Source: Nissabacter sp. SGAir0207
Lineage (GTDB): Bacteria; Pseudomonadota; Gammaproteobacteria; Enterobacterales; Enterobacteriaceae
Length of the DNA: 64,000 nt
Reading direction: 5' to 3'
Assembly: GCF_005491205.1 (NCBI RefSeq)
Contig: NZ_CP028036.1
Location: 186,001-250,000 of the forward strand
The stretch's first letter is position 1. Each line of letters starts with the position of its first letter. The notes under the pieces were generated by a model that saw only the letters and a program-made list of their open reading frames with translations, was not told the origin of the DNA and made no database searches. The translations under genes and the position numbers were made by a program. Positions 35,017 to 42,809 of the stretch are shown here, piece after piece.

Positions 35017-35633
35017 GTCAGCGTCACCCTCTGGGCAAATTGCTGGCCCAAATCCATCTCCTCCGGTGGGGCATCCGCCTTATCCAGCGACAGCGCATAC
35101 GCCTGCAACGAGGCGTCTGGCGCCGGGGTGTCCAGCGTGATGTTGCACGCTTCCATCCCGGCTGGCAGGGCGATGCGCAGCGCGCTCTCATAGTGCATAT
35201 CGACAAAGTAGCTGGGATCAAAGGTCGAGAAGTGGAACGTCTGGCCCTTCAGCGGCTGCGGCGTCGCCAGCGGCAGCACAAACTCCAGCACCGCCTTGCG
35301 GCCCTCACGCAGCAGGCGGTAGGAGGGCGGCAGGTTCTTGAACTTGACCGGCTGGCCGCCGTGGTAGAACTCGGTGAAGTAGTGCTGGGCCAGCACGTTG
35401 GCCATCACCTCCGCCGCCAGCTTTTTCCATATCTCGGAGCCAGCCTTGGCATCGCCAGCATCATAAAGCAGATCGGCGGAGGTGATCTCATCCATCGTCC
35501 AGCGCATCTCGATACCGGTCAGGGCGTTCTGCTGCTGAATCAGGGTGGCTTGCATATCGATAAAACTGTGGGGGTGCGCCCAGACCGCTGGGGCCAGGGT
35601 GAGCAGGGATAACAGGGTGAATCGCAATCGCAT
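35007..35633 (-). CDS. DUF1007 periplasmic protein (ZevA-like)
   Basis: A 208-residue exported protein with signal peptide MRLRFTLLSLLTLAPAVWA followed at once by the HPHSFID motif that marks DUF1007 and probably binds metal. Further conserved parts are GIEMRWTMDEITSADLLYD and FSTFDPSYFVDM. In Haemophilus influenzae, ZevA works with the NicO protein ZevB in zinc acquisition. The same two-gene order and overlapping stop/start are seen here. No Zur box was recognised upstream. Confidence 0.85.
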   Translation of the reverse strand: MRLRFTLLSLLTLAPAVWAHPHSFIDMQATLIQQQNALTGIEMRWTMDEITSADLLYDAGDAKAGSEIWKKLAAEVMANVLAQHYFTEFYHGGQPVKFKNLPPSYRLLREGRKAVLEFVLPLATPQPLKGQTFHFSTFDPSYFVDMHYESALRIALPAGMEACNITLDTPAPDASLQAYALSLDKADAPPEEMDLGQQFAQRVTLTCQ

Positions 35634-35794
35634 CCGCTACCGGTTCCTTATGTGTTGCGCGTCAACCGCGGGGGGCGGGAGAGGGGCACCACTATCGCAC
35701 TTAATCTGGCTGGAAGGAACAGGAGGAGGGTGCCCGGCATGGCGAACCGGGCAGGGCGGGCGAACCGGTTTACTGCGGGCCGGTTCTTGGCCGC

Positions 35795-36106
35795 TTATAG
35801 GGTGACAAGGGCGGCCAGGATGTTCGGGTCGCGCTGCACCATACGGATCAGCAAGACCGCCTGAGGATTCGGCTGGGTGGTGCCCGCCTCCCAACGCTGG
35901 TAGGTCGGTTCATCAATGCGCAGGTAGTCGGCAAACAGCGCTGCGGGGATCTTGAGGGACTCCCGGATGGCCGTCAGTTCGCCAGCTTTCAGGGTCAGCG
36001 GCTTGTTGGCCGGACGGTAGGCTGGCAGCGTGCGCTTGCCAGTGGTTCTCTCGTCCCACGCATCTAATCCCTGCACAAGTTCCTCAAATAATGCACGTTC
36101 TTTCAT
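35795..36106 (-). CDS. Xre-family DNA-binding protein, antitoxin-like, solitary
   Basis: A 103-residue protein with a lambda-Cro-type helix-turn-helix (LTAIRESLKIPAALFADYLR, then YQRWEAGTTQPNPQA) at residues 40-85 and a short C-terminal helix. The layout matches HigA/NadS-type antitoxins, whose toxin gene usually lies directly upstream. Only 138 bases separate it from the fhuE stop and no toxin ORF fits there or downstream, so it is a lone regulator or a remnant of a toxin-antitoxin pair. GGGAG precedes the ATG pair at 36109/36106. Confidence 0.8.
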   Translation of the reverse strand: MKERALFEELVQGLDAWDERTTGKRTLPAYRPANKPLTLKAGELTAIRESLKIPAALFADYLRIDEPTYQRWEAGTTQPNPQAVLLIRMVQRDPNILAALVTL

Positions 36107-36244
36107 CATCTACTCCCGTTTTAGTGATGTCAGAGGGTGCTCATAATATGCAACATAATCGTTACATATGTGAGCAATGTCAGCAATTTTCAGAGAAGTG
36201 CCAGACAAAAAATGGCCCCGTGAAACGGGGCCAGAAGGTGGGGG

Positions 36245-38407
36245 TTAGAAGTCGTAGTTAAGCGTGACTGAGGCATTGCGCGGTGCGCCATAGACCGCGT
36301 AGATGTCGAGATAGTCGTAATACTCTTTATCAAACAGGTTGTTGATGTTGCCCTGTACCGACAGCTGCTTGGTGATCTGGTAGCGGGCGAACAGGTTGAC
36401 CAGCGCGTAGCTACCCTGTTCCGCACGCATGGTGCCCAGCGGGCCATCGCCCTCTTTCCAGGTGGCGTTCTGCCAGTTCACGCCGCCGCCCACGGTCAGA
36501 TCGCGCAGCATTGGCAACTGGTAACGGGTGAACAGCTTCAGCTGGGTACGCGGCAGGTTCGGGTTGACCGCCGTGCCATCTTTGGCCTTGGCGATATAGC
36601 GTGACGCGCCGAAGGTCATCTGCCAGTTGTCGGTCAGCGCCCCGTTCAGCTCAAACTCCACGCCGCGGCTGACCGTGCCCTGCACCGGGGTGTAGGCCAG
36701 CTCCTGGCTGCCGGGGATGTAGCTGCCATCGCTCTGCGCCACGTTGTCCTGCTCGATGCGGAACAGTGACAGCGAGGTAGTCAGGCGGCCGTTGAACCAG
36801 TCGGACTTCACGCCGGTCTCATAGCTCTTGCCCTTCACCGGCTTGAGGTAGTTATTGTTGCTGTCGCGGTACTGCTGCGGCTGGAAGATGGAGGTGTAAC
36901 TCGCATAGGCTGACCATGCGTCGTTGATGTCATACACCACGCCAGCGTATGGCGTCACGTCATCTTCCTGATCGTTGGTGGTGGAGCCACCTGCGCGCCA
37001 GTTGGTGTAGCGGGCACCGGCGATCAGGTGCAGTGGATCGGTCACCGAGAAGCGAACGGCGGTGTAGGCGGATTTCTGGATGACGGTGTCATTCTGGTAA
37101 TCCACCCACGGGCTCCACGTCGGGTAGGCGATGTTGCCGTCCCACTGGTTGTAGTTGCCGATGTCCGATTCGCTCAGGGTGGACTGGGTATTGAAATAGT
37201 GGTTGTTCTGGCGGCTGTAGCTGACGCCTGCCACCAGTTCATGCTGACGGCCGAAAAGTTCGAACGGGCCGCTGGCGTAGGCGTCCAGCGCGTCGATCTT
37301 GCGTTTGCCGGTGTTCCAGCCGCCGTAGCCCATGACGCCGCTGCCGGTGGTTTTGTCCGGGTAGCCGGAGGGGTACATCAGGCGCGAGTCGAATTTGGTT
37401 TCATCGTGGCTGCCGTTCACCTTCATCAGCCAGCCGCTGTCAAAGCGCTGGGTCAGGGTGGCGAACACCTTTTTCGAGTCAATGTCGGTATAGGCCCAAT
37501 CTGGCGCGGCATTGAAGCTGCGATCGTAATGGGTGCGGCTGCCGTCGCTGTACCAGGTCGGAATGCCGCCCCAAGTCGGATCGGAGGTGTGGCTATCTTG
37601 ATAGTCATACCCCACGGAGAGGGTGGTGGAGTCGGTCAGATCCGCGTCGATCACGCCGTAGAAGAACTTCTTGCGCGAGTGGTAGCGATCGAGCCAGGTG
37701 TCATTGTCCTGATAGCCCGCCACGACGCGGCCACGCACGTTGCCGGAGTCGGTCAGCGGCGCGGAGACATCCGCCACGTAGCGCTGTTTGTCCCAACTGC
37801 CGTAGCTGGCGGAGAGTGAGCCGGTCAGCTCACGGCTGTCGGCGTGCTTGCGCACCATGTTCACTGAGGCAGAGGGGTTGCCCGCGCCGCTCATCAGGCC
37901 GGTCGCGCCGCGTACCACTTCGATCCGGTCATAGATGGCGGTATCACCGGCCTGATCGCCGAAGTTCCAGACGTCGCTGATGGTGGTCGGAATGTCGTCG
38001 TAGAGGAAGTTGGTGATCAGGAAGCCACGGGAGTAGAAGGTCACGCGATCGCTGTCTGCCACCACGGGGGAGATGGCGGTGGTGTTATTCAGCACATCTG
38101 ACACCGTTTGCAGGTTCTGGTCAGCCATGCGCTGCTTGCTGATGATACTGACAGACTGCGGCACGTCACGCGGTACTAGCAGCATTTTGGTGCCAGCGGT
38201 GGTGGTTTTTACGGTGTAATCCTGTGCGTCGGTATTAGTGCTGCCGTTACCGGCATCGGCGCTGACCACCAGTGTATCCGCTGCCTCTTCTGCCTGTGCC
38301 TGCGTGGTGTAGAGCGCGGTTGACACCATTACTGCCAGCAGCGACAAACCTGTGGCCGCGGTTGGCATCGCCGCGCGGTTGCCCTTTTCCCTGATATTCG
38401 AAAGCAT
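36245..38407 (-). CDS. fhuE: TonB-dependent ferric siderophore receptor FhuE
   Basis: A 720-residue outer-membrane receptor for coprogen and rhodotorulic acid-type ferric siderophores. After a long signal peptide (cleavage near AQAEEA) come a TonB-box region, a plug domain (RDVPQSVSIISKQRMADQNL, RIEVVRGATGLMSGAGNPSA) and a 22-strand barrel ending in NYDF. Many stretches track E. coli FhuE: NMVRKHADSRE, GYQDNDTWLDRY, PTWGGIP, YASYTSIFQPQ, FRIEQDNVAQS. ATG 38407 matches the FhuE start and follows GTGGA; an upstream ATG at 38443 lacks a ribosome site. A Fur-box candidate is at 38567-38585. Confidence 0.88.
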   Translation of the reverse strand: MLSNIREKGNRAAMPTAATGLSLLAVMVSTALYTTQAQAEEAADTLVVSADAGNGSTNTDAQDYTVKTTTAGTKMLLVPRDVPQSVSIISKQRMADQNLQTVSDVLNNTTAISPVVADSDRVTFYSRGFLITNFLYDDIPTTISDVWNFGDQAGDTAIYDRIEVVRGATGLMSGAGNPSASVNMVRKHADSRELTGSLSASYGSWDKQRYVADVSAPLTDSGNVRGRVVAGYQDNDTWLDRYHSRKKFFYGVIDADLTDSTTLSVGYDYQDSHTSDPTWGGIPTWYSDGSRTHYDRSFNAAPDWAYTDIDSKKVFATLTQRFDSGWLMKVNGSHDETKFDSRLMYPSGYPDKTTGSGVMGYGGWNTGKRKIDALDAYASGPFELFGRQHELVAGVSYSRQNNHYFNTQSTLSESDIGNYNQWDGNIAYPTWSPWVDYQNDTVIQKSAYTAVRFSVTDPLHLIAGARYTNWRAGGSTTNDQEDDVTPYAGVVYDINDAWSAYASYTSIFQPQQYRDSNNNYLKPVKGKSYETGVKSDWFNGRLTTSLSLFRIEQDNVAQSDGSYIPGSQELAYTPVQGTVSRGVEFELNGALTDNWQMTFGASRYIAKAKDGTAVNPNLPRTQLKLFTRYQLPMLRDLTVGGGVNWQNATWKEGDGPLGTMRAEQGSYALVNLFARYQITKQLSVQGNINNLFDKEYYDYLDIYAVYGAPRNASVTLNYDF

Positions 38408-38566
38408 ACTTTTTCCACTCTGATTATTTTTAATGTTCTGCATTGGCAAGCGGCGCACCGCCACCCAACGCAGGGATCAGAGCCGCTCTCCAGGCAGGAT
38501 AGTGTCCAGACGTCGCATTTCCGCGCAAAAGCAGGCGCAGCTCCTCATGCCAACGAAAGGAAAACA

Positions 38567-38585
38567 AATGAGAACTATACGCATT
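38567..38585. promoter_or_regulatory. Fur-box candidate upstream of fhuE
   Basis: The 19 bases AATGAGAACTATACGCATT match 15 of 19 positions of the common Fur-box form, and further TGATTATCA-like sequence follows at once, as in overlapping Fur sites. It lies about 160 bases upstream of the fhuE start codon, so a long leader is implied. Confidence 0.55.
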
Positions 38586-38686
38586 GTGATTATCAAAGCA
38601 AGGAAATGTTAACAGTTAATAAAGGAAGCGTTATTACGGCAGGAAAAGGGCAGGGCAGGCAGCTGGCCTGCCCCAGTTATGGCAGG

Positions 38687-39178
38687 TTAACGGGCGGCGT
38701 CTGGCAACGGCGCGCCCTGTTTTTCAATATAACTTTTCGCCACTTGATAGCAGGCATCAACGTGGGCATTGCCGATATATTTCATCGCAGCAAAACCGAT
38801 GCCAGCGGCAATTACCTGGCCAGCAAAGGGCACATATTTTACCAGCTGCTTGGAGGCCATTTTCATGCCGGCTTTTTTCAGCAGCCTGATCACCAAATCA
38901 CGGGTAATCGAGTGGCCTATTACCTTTGATCCCACGCTACCGGCGGTGGTCAGTACCAGCGCCTTGGCGGTAGGATCGAGGTTTTCAATATCCGATTCCG
39001 TCAGTTCGAACCTCTTGCTGATGGCCGGCAGCATCTCCAGCAGGATAGCGGCATCAGACCCCACATCCACGCCGGGCAACGGCACCGCCGATGCCACACC
39101 AGAGAGCGATGAGCGGCGGGTGACCATGCGATAACAGGCGTCACGGACCTTATCAAGTTCTTCCATTGTTTGAATCAT
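38687..39178 (-). CDS. DUF697-like protein
   Basis: A 163-residue protein of mostly hydrophobic helices. The pattern SSLSGVASAVPLPGVDVGSD, followed by LLPAISKRFEL and a C-terminal KYVPFAGQVIAAGIGFAAMK, resembles the DUF697 domain found in YcjF and after some GTPase domains, which contacts membranes. No GTPase is encoded nearby and the function is unknown. GGGAG lies six bases before ATG 39178. It is monocistronic. Confidence 0.65.
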   Translation of the reverse strand: MIQTMEELDKVRDACYRMVTRRSSLSGVASAVPLPGVDVGSDAAILLEMLPAISKRFELTESDIENLDPTAKALVLTTAGSVGSKVIGHSITRDLVIRLLKKAGMKMASKQLVKYVPFAGQVIAAGIGFAAMKYIGNAHVDACYQVAKSYIEKQGAPLPDAAR

Positions 39179-39354
39179 AAACGGCTCCCGGATTGCTCAA
39201 CATCCATTGAGTATAACCAATGATAAGCAGAACCGTGCCGCCAGCAGAACCGCACAAATGCCAACTCCCTCTGGGTGGAAAGGCACTAGGCTATATCCCC
39301 CTGTCCGCCAGCCTCTGGCGGCACTCCCTGTTTTGGCATTAAGAGAAGGTAATC

Positions 39355-40455
39355 ATGGCCCAGTTGTTTACGCCGTTTAAACTGAAGAACGTTACGCTCA
39401 AAAACCGCATCGCGATCCCGCCGATGTGCCAGTACTCCGCGGTAGACGGGCTGGCGAATGATTGGCACCACGTGCACTACGCGGGCCTGGCACGCGGCGG
39501 CGCCGGTCTGGTGATTGTTGAGGCGACGGCCGTGGCACCGGAAGGGCGCATCACCCCTTCCGATCTCGGTATCTGGAACGACGAGCAGGCCGCTGAGCTG
39601 GCAAAAGTCGCTGCCGCCATCAAGGCGGCCGGTGCGGTGCCGGGCATCCAGATCGCCCACGCTGGCCGCAAGGCGAGCGCCAACGCGCCGTGGGAAGGCG
39701 ACGACCATATCCCGACTGACGACGCACGCGGTTGGGAGACGCTGTCACCTTCTGCCATCGCCTTTGGTCAGGGCCTGCCAAAAGTGCCTAAGGCGATGAG
39801 CAAAGAGGAGATCAAACGTGTCATGGCCGATTTCGTCGCGGCGGCCCGCCGCGCGCGCGACGCGGGCTTTGAGTGGCTCGAGCTGCACTTCGCCCACGGC
39901 TATTTGGCACAGAGCTTCTTCTCCGTGCACGCCAACCAGCGTACCGACGAGTACGGCGGTGACTTCGCTGGCCGTAGCCGCTTCTTGATCGAGACGTTCG
40001 ATGCCGTTCGCGACGTATGGCCGCAGGATCTGCCGCTGACCGCCCGTTTCGGCGTGATCGAGTATGATGGCCGCGATGAGGAGACCCTCGCCGAGGCGAT
40101 CCAACTGACCACCATTCTGCGTGAGAAAGGGCTGGATATGCTGAGCGTGAGCGTCGGTTTCTCCACCCCGGACAGCAACATTCCTTGGGGGCCGGGCTTC
40201 CTGGCGCCGGTTGCGCATCGCGTACGTGAAGAGGCCGGACTGCCGGTGGCCTCCTCCTGGGGCGTAGAGCGCGCCGACGTTGCTGAGCGCTGTATTGCCG
40301 AAGGCGATATGGATCTGGTGATGATTGGCCGCGCCTTCCTGGCCGATCCGCACTACACCCTGCGTCTGGCGAAAAAGCTGGAGGCTGAGCGCCCGACCTG
40401 GGTACTGCCAGCCCAGTATGCGCACTGGCTGGAGCGCTACAGACTGGCTGAGTAA
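39355..40455 (+). CDS. Old-yellow-enzyme family NADH:flavin oxidoreductase (XenA/YqjM type)
   Basis: A 366-residue FMN ene-reductase. Marks of the thermophilic-like class are PPMCQYSAVDG with the regulatory Cys, IQIAHAGRKAS, the paired substrate His region (LHFAHGYLAQSFFS) and VMIGRAFLADP. Enzymes of this type reduce activated double bonds in enones, maleimides and nitro compounds with NAD(P)H, usually in detoxification. AGAAGG precedes ATG 39355. It stands alone with its own terminator, and no regulator is adjacent. Confidence 0.9.
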   Translation: MAQLFTPFKLKNVTLKNRIAIPPMCQYSAVDGLANDWHHVHYAGLARGGAGLVIVEATAVAPEGRITPSDLGIWNDEQAAELAKVAAAIKAAGAVPGIQIAHAGRKASANAPWEGDDHIPTDDARGWETLSPSAIAFGQGLPKVPKAMSKEEIKRVMADFVAAARRARDAGFEWLELHFAHGYLAQSFFSVHANQRTDEYGGDFAGRSRFLIETFDAVRDVWPQDLPLTARFGVIEYDGRDEETLAEAIQLTTILREKGLDMLSVSVGFSTPDSNIPWGPGFLAPVAHRVREEAGLPVASSWGVERADVAERCIAEGDMDLVMIGRAFLADPHYTLRLAKKLEAERPTWVLPAQYAHWLERYRLAE

Positions 40456-40462
40456 GCCTCTT

Positions 40463-40490
40463 CCCCCTCCCTCGCCGGAGGGGGTCTTTC
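40463..40490 (+). terminator. Terminator of the oxidoreductase gene
   Basis: CCCCCTCC-CTCGCC-GGAGGGGG stem, then TCTTTCT, just after the stop codon. Confidence 0.7.
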
Positions 40491-40606
40491 TCCTCTATTA
40501 CCTTCCTCACCGCCCCGTCGGCATTAAATGATTTTTGAACCCTTGCGTCAGCCGTTGATTTGCATTACGGTGTTTTTTTAACCAAGGTGACAACCTCGAA
40601 CACGCT

Positions 40607-41392
40607 ATGACTTATATTAAGTGGTTAAGTCTCTGTTATATCTTTATTATAGTAATATCACTGGGTTACAGTTATGCGAAGGCTTCCCAAGCTAGGGAAG
40701 ACCCGCCAAGCCAGAGTTGGGCGACAGCCCGACGTGATTCCGCCTCCATTGCGCCCGATCCGGTCAAATTCAGCAAGATAGCCATTGTGCAGGTTTATGG
40801 CGCGCCGACTTATGGCTGGCGCGGCATGGTGGCGGTGCATCCGTGGATCATCTTCAAAAAGGCCGGCGAGACCCAATACACCCGCTATGATGTGATTGGC
40901 TGGGGAGGCTCCAACGTTGTCCGGCGCGACTACGCGATCCCCGACGGCTACTGGTTTGGCTCGCGCCCACGGCTGCTGGTGTCGCACCACGGCGCGGAAG
41001 CGGAGGCGATGATTCCGCACATTTTGGCGGCGATAAAGAGTTATCCTTATCCCAATACCTACCACGCCTGGCCCGGCCCGAACAGCAACACCTTTATGGC
41101 CCACATTGGCCGCGAGGTGCCAGAACTGGCGCTCGATCTGCCATCCAACGCCATCGGCAAAGATTATCGCCCTTTGCTGAACCCGATTGGCCTGCCACCC
41201 TCCGGCAGAGGTTTGCAAGTCTCTTTGCTGGGCGTACTGGGCGTGACCTTGGGCGTACAGGAGGGAGTGGAGGTCAATGTGCTGGGGCTGAATCTGGGCA
41301 TAGACATCAAATCGCCCGCGCTGCGCCTGCCATTCATCGGCCGGGTTGGGTTTGATAACCCAGTGACCATGGTGGAAGAGGAAAACCATTAG
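40607..41392 (+). CDS. DUF3750 family protein
   Basis: A 261-residue protein with one N-terminal membrane segment (LSLCYIFIIVISLGYSYA), which may act as a signal anchor, and a periplasmic DUF3750 domain. Visible family parts are VQVYGAPTYGWRGMVAVHPW, DVIGWGG, and the late YHAWPGPNSNTFMAHIGREV motif, which carries conserved His and Asn. The Gly/Leu-rich tail (VSLLGVLGVTLGVQEGVEVN) is typical. The function is unknown; the Asn-Thr-Phe/His pattern suggests a papain-like hydrolase-type fold, but this is a guess. It is a single gene. Confidence 0.8.
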   Translation: MTYIKWLSLCYIFIIVISLGYSYAKASQAREDPPSQSWATARRDSASIAPDPVKFSKIAIVQVYGAPTYGWRGMVAVHPWIIFKKAGETQYTRYDVIGWGGSNVVRRDYAIPDGYWFGSRPRLLVSHHGAEAEAMIPHILAAIKSYPYPNTYHAWPGPNSNTFMAHIGREVPELALDLPSNAIGKDYRPLLNPIGLPPSGRGLQVSLLGVLGVTLGVQEGVEVNVLGLNLGIDIKSPALRLPFIGRVGFDNPVTMVEEENH

Positions 41393-41466
41393 GTGCAGTT
41401 AATGCTATTTATGTTAAATACCATTCCGCCAAAAGATTAAGTATTGTAATAACAGGGAGAACGCTC

Positions 41467-41496
41467 ATGGACTACTTCGCGAGAGGACACTTCTAA
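41467..41496 (+). CDS. Candidate leader peptide MDYFARGHF
   Basis: A nine-codon ORF with an AGGGAGA ribosome site seven bases before its ATG. Its stop codon (41494-41496) lies inside the left arm of the hairpin that hides the ribosome site of the next gene. This is the geometry of translational attenuation or coupling. The peptide has no known relative that I recognise. Confidence 0.45.
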   Translation: MDYFARGHF

Positions 41497-41523
41497 CTAA
41501 TCCACCATTAGTTTGGAAGTGTC
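41486..41523 (+). promoter_or_regulatory. Hairpin masking the ribosome site of the orphan gene
   Basis: GACACTTC (41486-41493) pairs with GAAGTGTC (41516-41523), and AACTAAT (41495-41501) pairs with ATTAGTT (41507-41513), leaving a small loop. The right arm contains GGAAGTG, the only ribosome site for ATG 41524, which follows the stem directly. A ribosome finishing the leader ORF would melt the left arm and free the site. Confidence 0.6.
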
Positions 41524-41814
41524 ATGAAAAAACTCAAAGATCACTATAAGTTCGTTAAACCGTGCCGCCCTTTAGGTAGCCCTTATACTTACTTTTATCG
41601 ATTAAGAAGTCTTACCTTTAAGCAGTTCAGCACCAAGCAAGAGAGAAGTTACTACTACCTGCACGAGATTGAGTATCGGGAGTACCCCCTCAAGCTTAGA
41701 AAGGCGCGCGGCAAGTTATTGCCAGATAACTGGGATGATTTCCCGACAAGTATTTATCGCGTAGCCAAAAGCTGGAAGCACAACTCGCGGAGAGCACACC
41801 AGTACTATCGCTGA
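41524..41814 (+). CDS. Orphan small basic protein
   Basis: A 96-residue protein unusually rich in Tyr, Lys and Arg (KLKDHYKFVKPCRPLGSPYT, REYPLKLRKARGKLL, SWKHNSRRAHQYYR), soluble and with a high calculated charge. I recognise no family. Its AT content is higher than that of neighbouring genes. It sits behind a nine-codon leader ORF and hairpin and ends at a strong terminator. The basic, aromatic composition would suit nucleic-acid or ribosome binding, but that is speculation. Acquired, phage-type DNA is possible. Confidence 0.6.
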   Translation: MKKLKDHYKFVKPCRPLGSPYTYFYRLRSLTFKQFSTKQERSYYYLHEIEYREYPLKLRKARGKLLPDNWDDFPTSIYRVAKSWKHNSRRAHQYYR

Positions 41815-41824
41815 CTCTCGCCTC

Positions 41825-41853
41825 AAGCCTGCGCATTAGCGCAGGCTTTTTTA
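41825..41853 (+). terminator. Terminator of the orphan gene
   Basis: AAGCCTGCGC-ATTA-GCGCAGGCTT stem followed by a T-run, ten bases after the stop. Confidence 0.9.
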
Positions 41854-41915
41854 TGCAAGGAATCGGCTGTACTCATGTGACATCACTGATGAACAAGGAG
41901 TGACCACCTCACTCT

Positions 41916-41949
41916 ATAACCTTATATAATGGGACTTATATAAAGTTAT
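41916..41949. repeat. AT-rich inverted repeat
   Basis: ATAACCTTATATAA (41916-41929) and TTATATAAAGTTAT (41936-41949) pair at 13 of 14 positions around a six-base loop. It has no T-run and does not look like a terminator. It could be an operator or a cruciform site. Confidence 0.5.
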
Positions 41950-42018
41950 ATTCTTGAAGCCCCTGATAACTCTCGTGTTTAACTCTTTTACAACCGGTGA
42001 AAATAGCAACAACCAAAC

Positions 42019-42083
42019 ATTGCGCTACGTGAAATCTGCTGGGGTAATTCCCTGCTAATTATTCAGATTTCGCGTAGCGCAAT
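42019..42083. repeat. Long inverted repeat, 20-base arms
   Basis: The arm at 42019-42038 (starting ATTGCGCTACGTGAAATC) and the arm at 42064-42083 (starting CAGATTTCGCGTAGCGCAAT) are complementary at 19 of 20 positions, the exception being a G-U pair in RNA, around a 25-base loop. It lies 28 bases beyond the stop of the TetR gene. No T-run follows on either strand. It may be a transcript-stabilising hairpin, a protein site or the scar of a small mobile element. Confidence 0.6.
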
Positions 42084-42111
42084 TATGTAGAAAAGTCTAA
42101 AAAGCACAGGT

Positions 42112-42690
42112 TCAGGCAAGGTTGGAAAGCCTGAAGTGAAGCAGTTGGAGCATAGAGCCTGCCGGATCTTCAAACCCCGCATTTTGCGCCACTACCTGTA
42201 CCCCCTCCAGCAACAGGGTGACCTCTTTCGCCAGCAGTTGTGGATCGGAAGCGCCCGCCTGTTTGCACAGCGCGACGATGCGCTGATACTGCCGCTGTTT
42301 ATGGGCAATGATCGCATCACGCACTTCCGTAAATTGCCCACCTATTTCAGCCAGCGTATTGGTGAACGGACAGCCGCGTTGCGACGTACTGCCAAGGCTG
42401 TCGGCAATAAAGCGGCCAAACTCCATCAGCTGCGCAACAGGATCATCAGGATGCTGTTCGGCCAGCTGATCAAAACGATGGCCATAATCCTCAACCAACA
42501 ATCCGATCCACTCGAGCACCAATACCTCTTTTGAGGCGAAATGGCGATAGAGCGTCATTTTGGTGGATTGTGCTCTCTCCGCAATCATATCAACGGAGAC
42601 GTGCGTGATACCTTGTTGATAAAAAAGCACTTCTGCGGCCTGTAACAGGCGATCCCGCGGGGGCAAACGTGGTTGGCTACTTCTGGGCAT
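42112..42690 (-). CDS. TetR-family repressor divergent from amidase
   Basis: A 192-residue regulator. Residues 10-58 form the TetR DNA-binding domain (LLQAAEVLFYQQGITHVSVD, then QSTKMTLYRHFASKEVLVLE), and the rest is a helical ligand domain with the TSQRGCPFTNTLAEIG motif typical of the subgroup whose C-terminus binds small aromatic or aliphatic ligands. It is divergent from the amidase gene, and the region between them carries two 16-base palindromes. It should repress both genes. AGGAA precedes ATG 42690. Confidence 0.92.
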   Translation of the reverse strand: MPRSSQPRLPPRDRLLQAAEVLFYQQGITHVSVDMIAERAQSTKMTLYRHFASKEVLVLEWIGLLVEDYGHRFDQLAEQHPDDPVAQLMEFGRFIADSLGSTSQRGCPFTNTLAEIGGQFTEVRDAIIAHKQRQYQRIVALCKQAGASDPQLLAKEVTLLLEGVQVVAQNAGFEDPAGSMLQLLHFRLSNLA

Positions 42691-42708
42691 ACATTCCTCA
42701 TTGCAATG

Positions 42709-42762
42709 ATACTGTTTAGTATCGTACGATACTCACAAGTATTGCGCGATACTAAACAGTAT
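42709..42762. promoter_or_regulatory. Double TetR operator
   Basis: AGTATCGTACGATACT (42718-42733) is a perfect 16-base palindrome. AGTATTGCGCGATACT (42738-42753) is a near copy whose centre is 20 bases away. Outer bases extend the symmetry: ATACTGTTTAGTATCG (42709-42724) is the exact complement of the bases at 42747-42762. Two TetR dimers bound side by side would cover both divergent promoters. Confidence 0.8.
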
Positions 42763-42809
42763 ACACCCGGTAGGGGTATACGTCTTCACCTGCAATCCAT
42801 CGGATCACT

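Larger units (their letters stand above)
41815..42111. other. AT-rich intergenic island with two large palindromes
   Basis: After the terminator at 41825-41853 this stretch holds the inverted repeats at 41916-41949 and 42019-42083. No ORF is supported. Confidence 0.6.

Noticed and set aside
42699..42712. CATTGCAATGATAC is identical to 47505-47514 plus four bases (47505-47518), both in promoter regions
   Set aside because: A 14-base match between two places in 64 kb is expected several times by chance; kept only as a remark.
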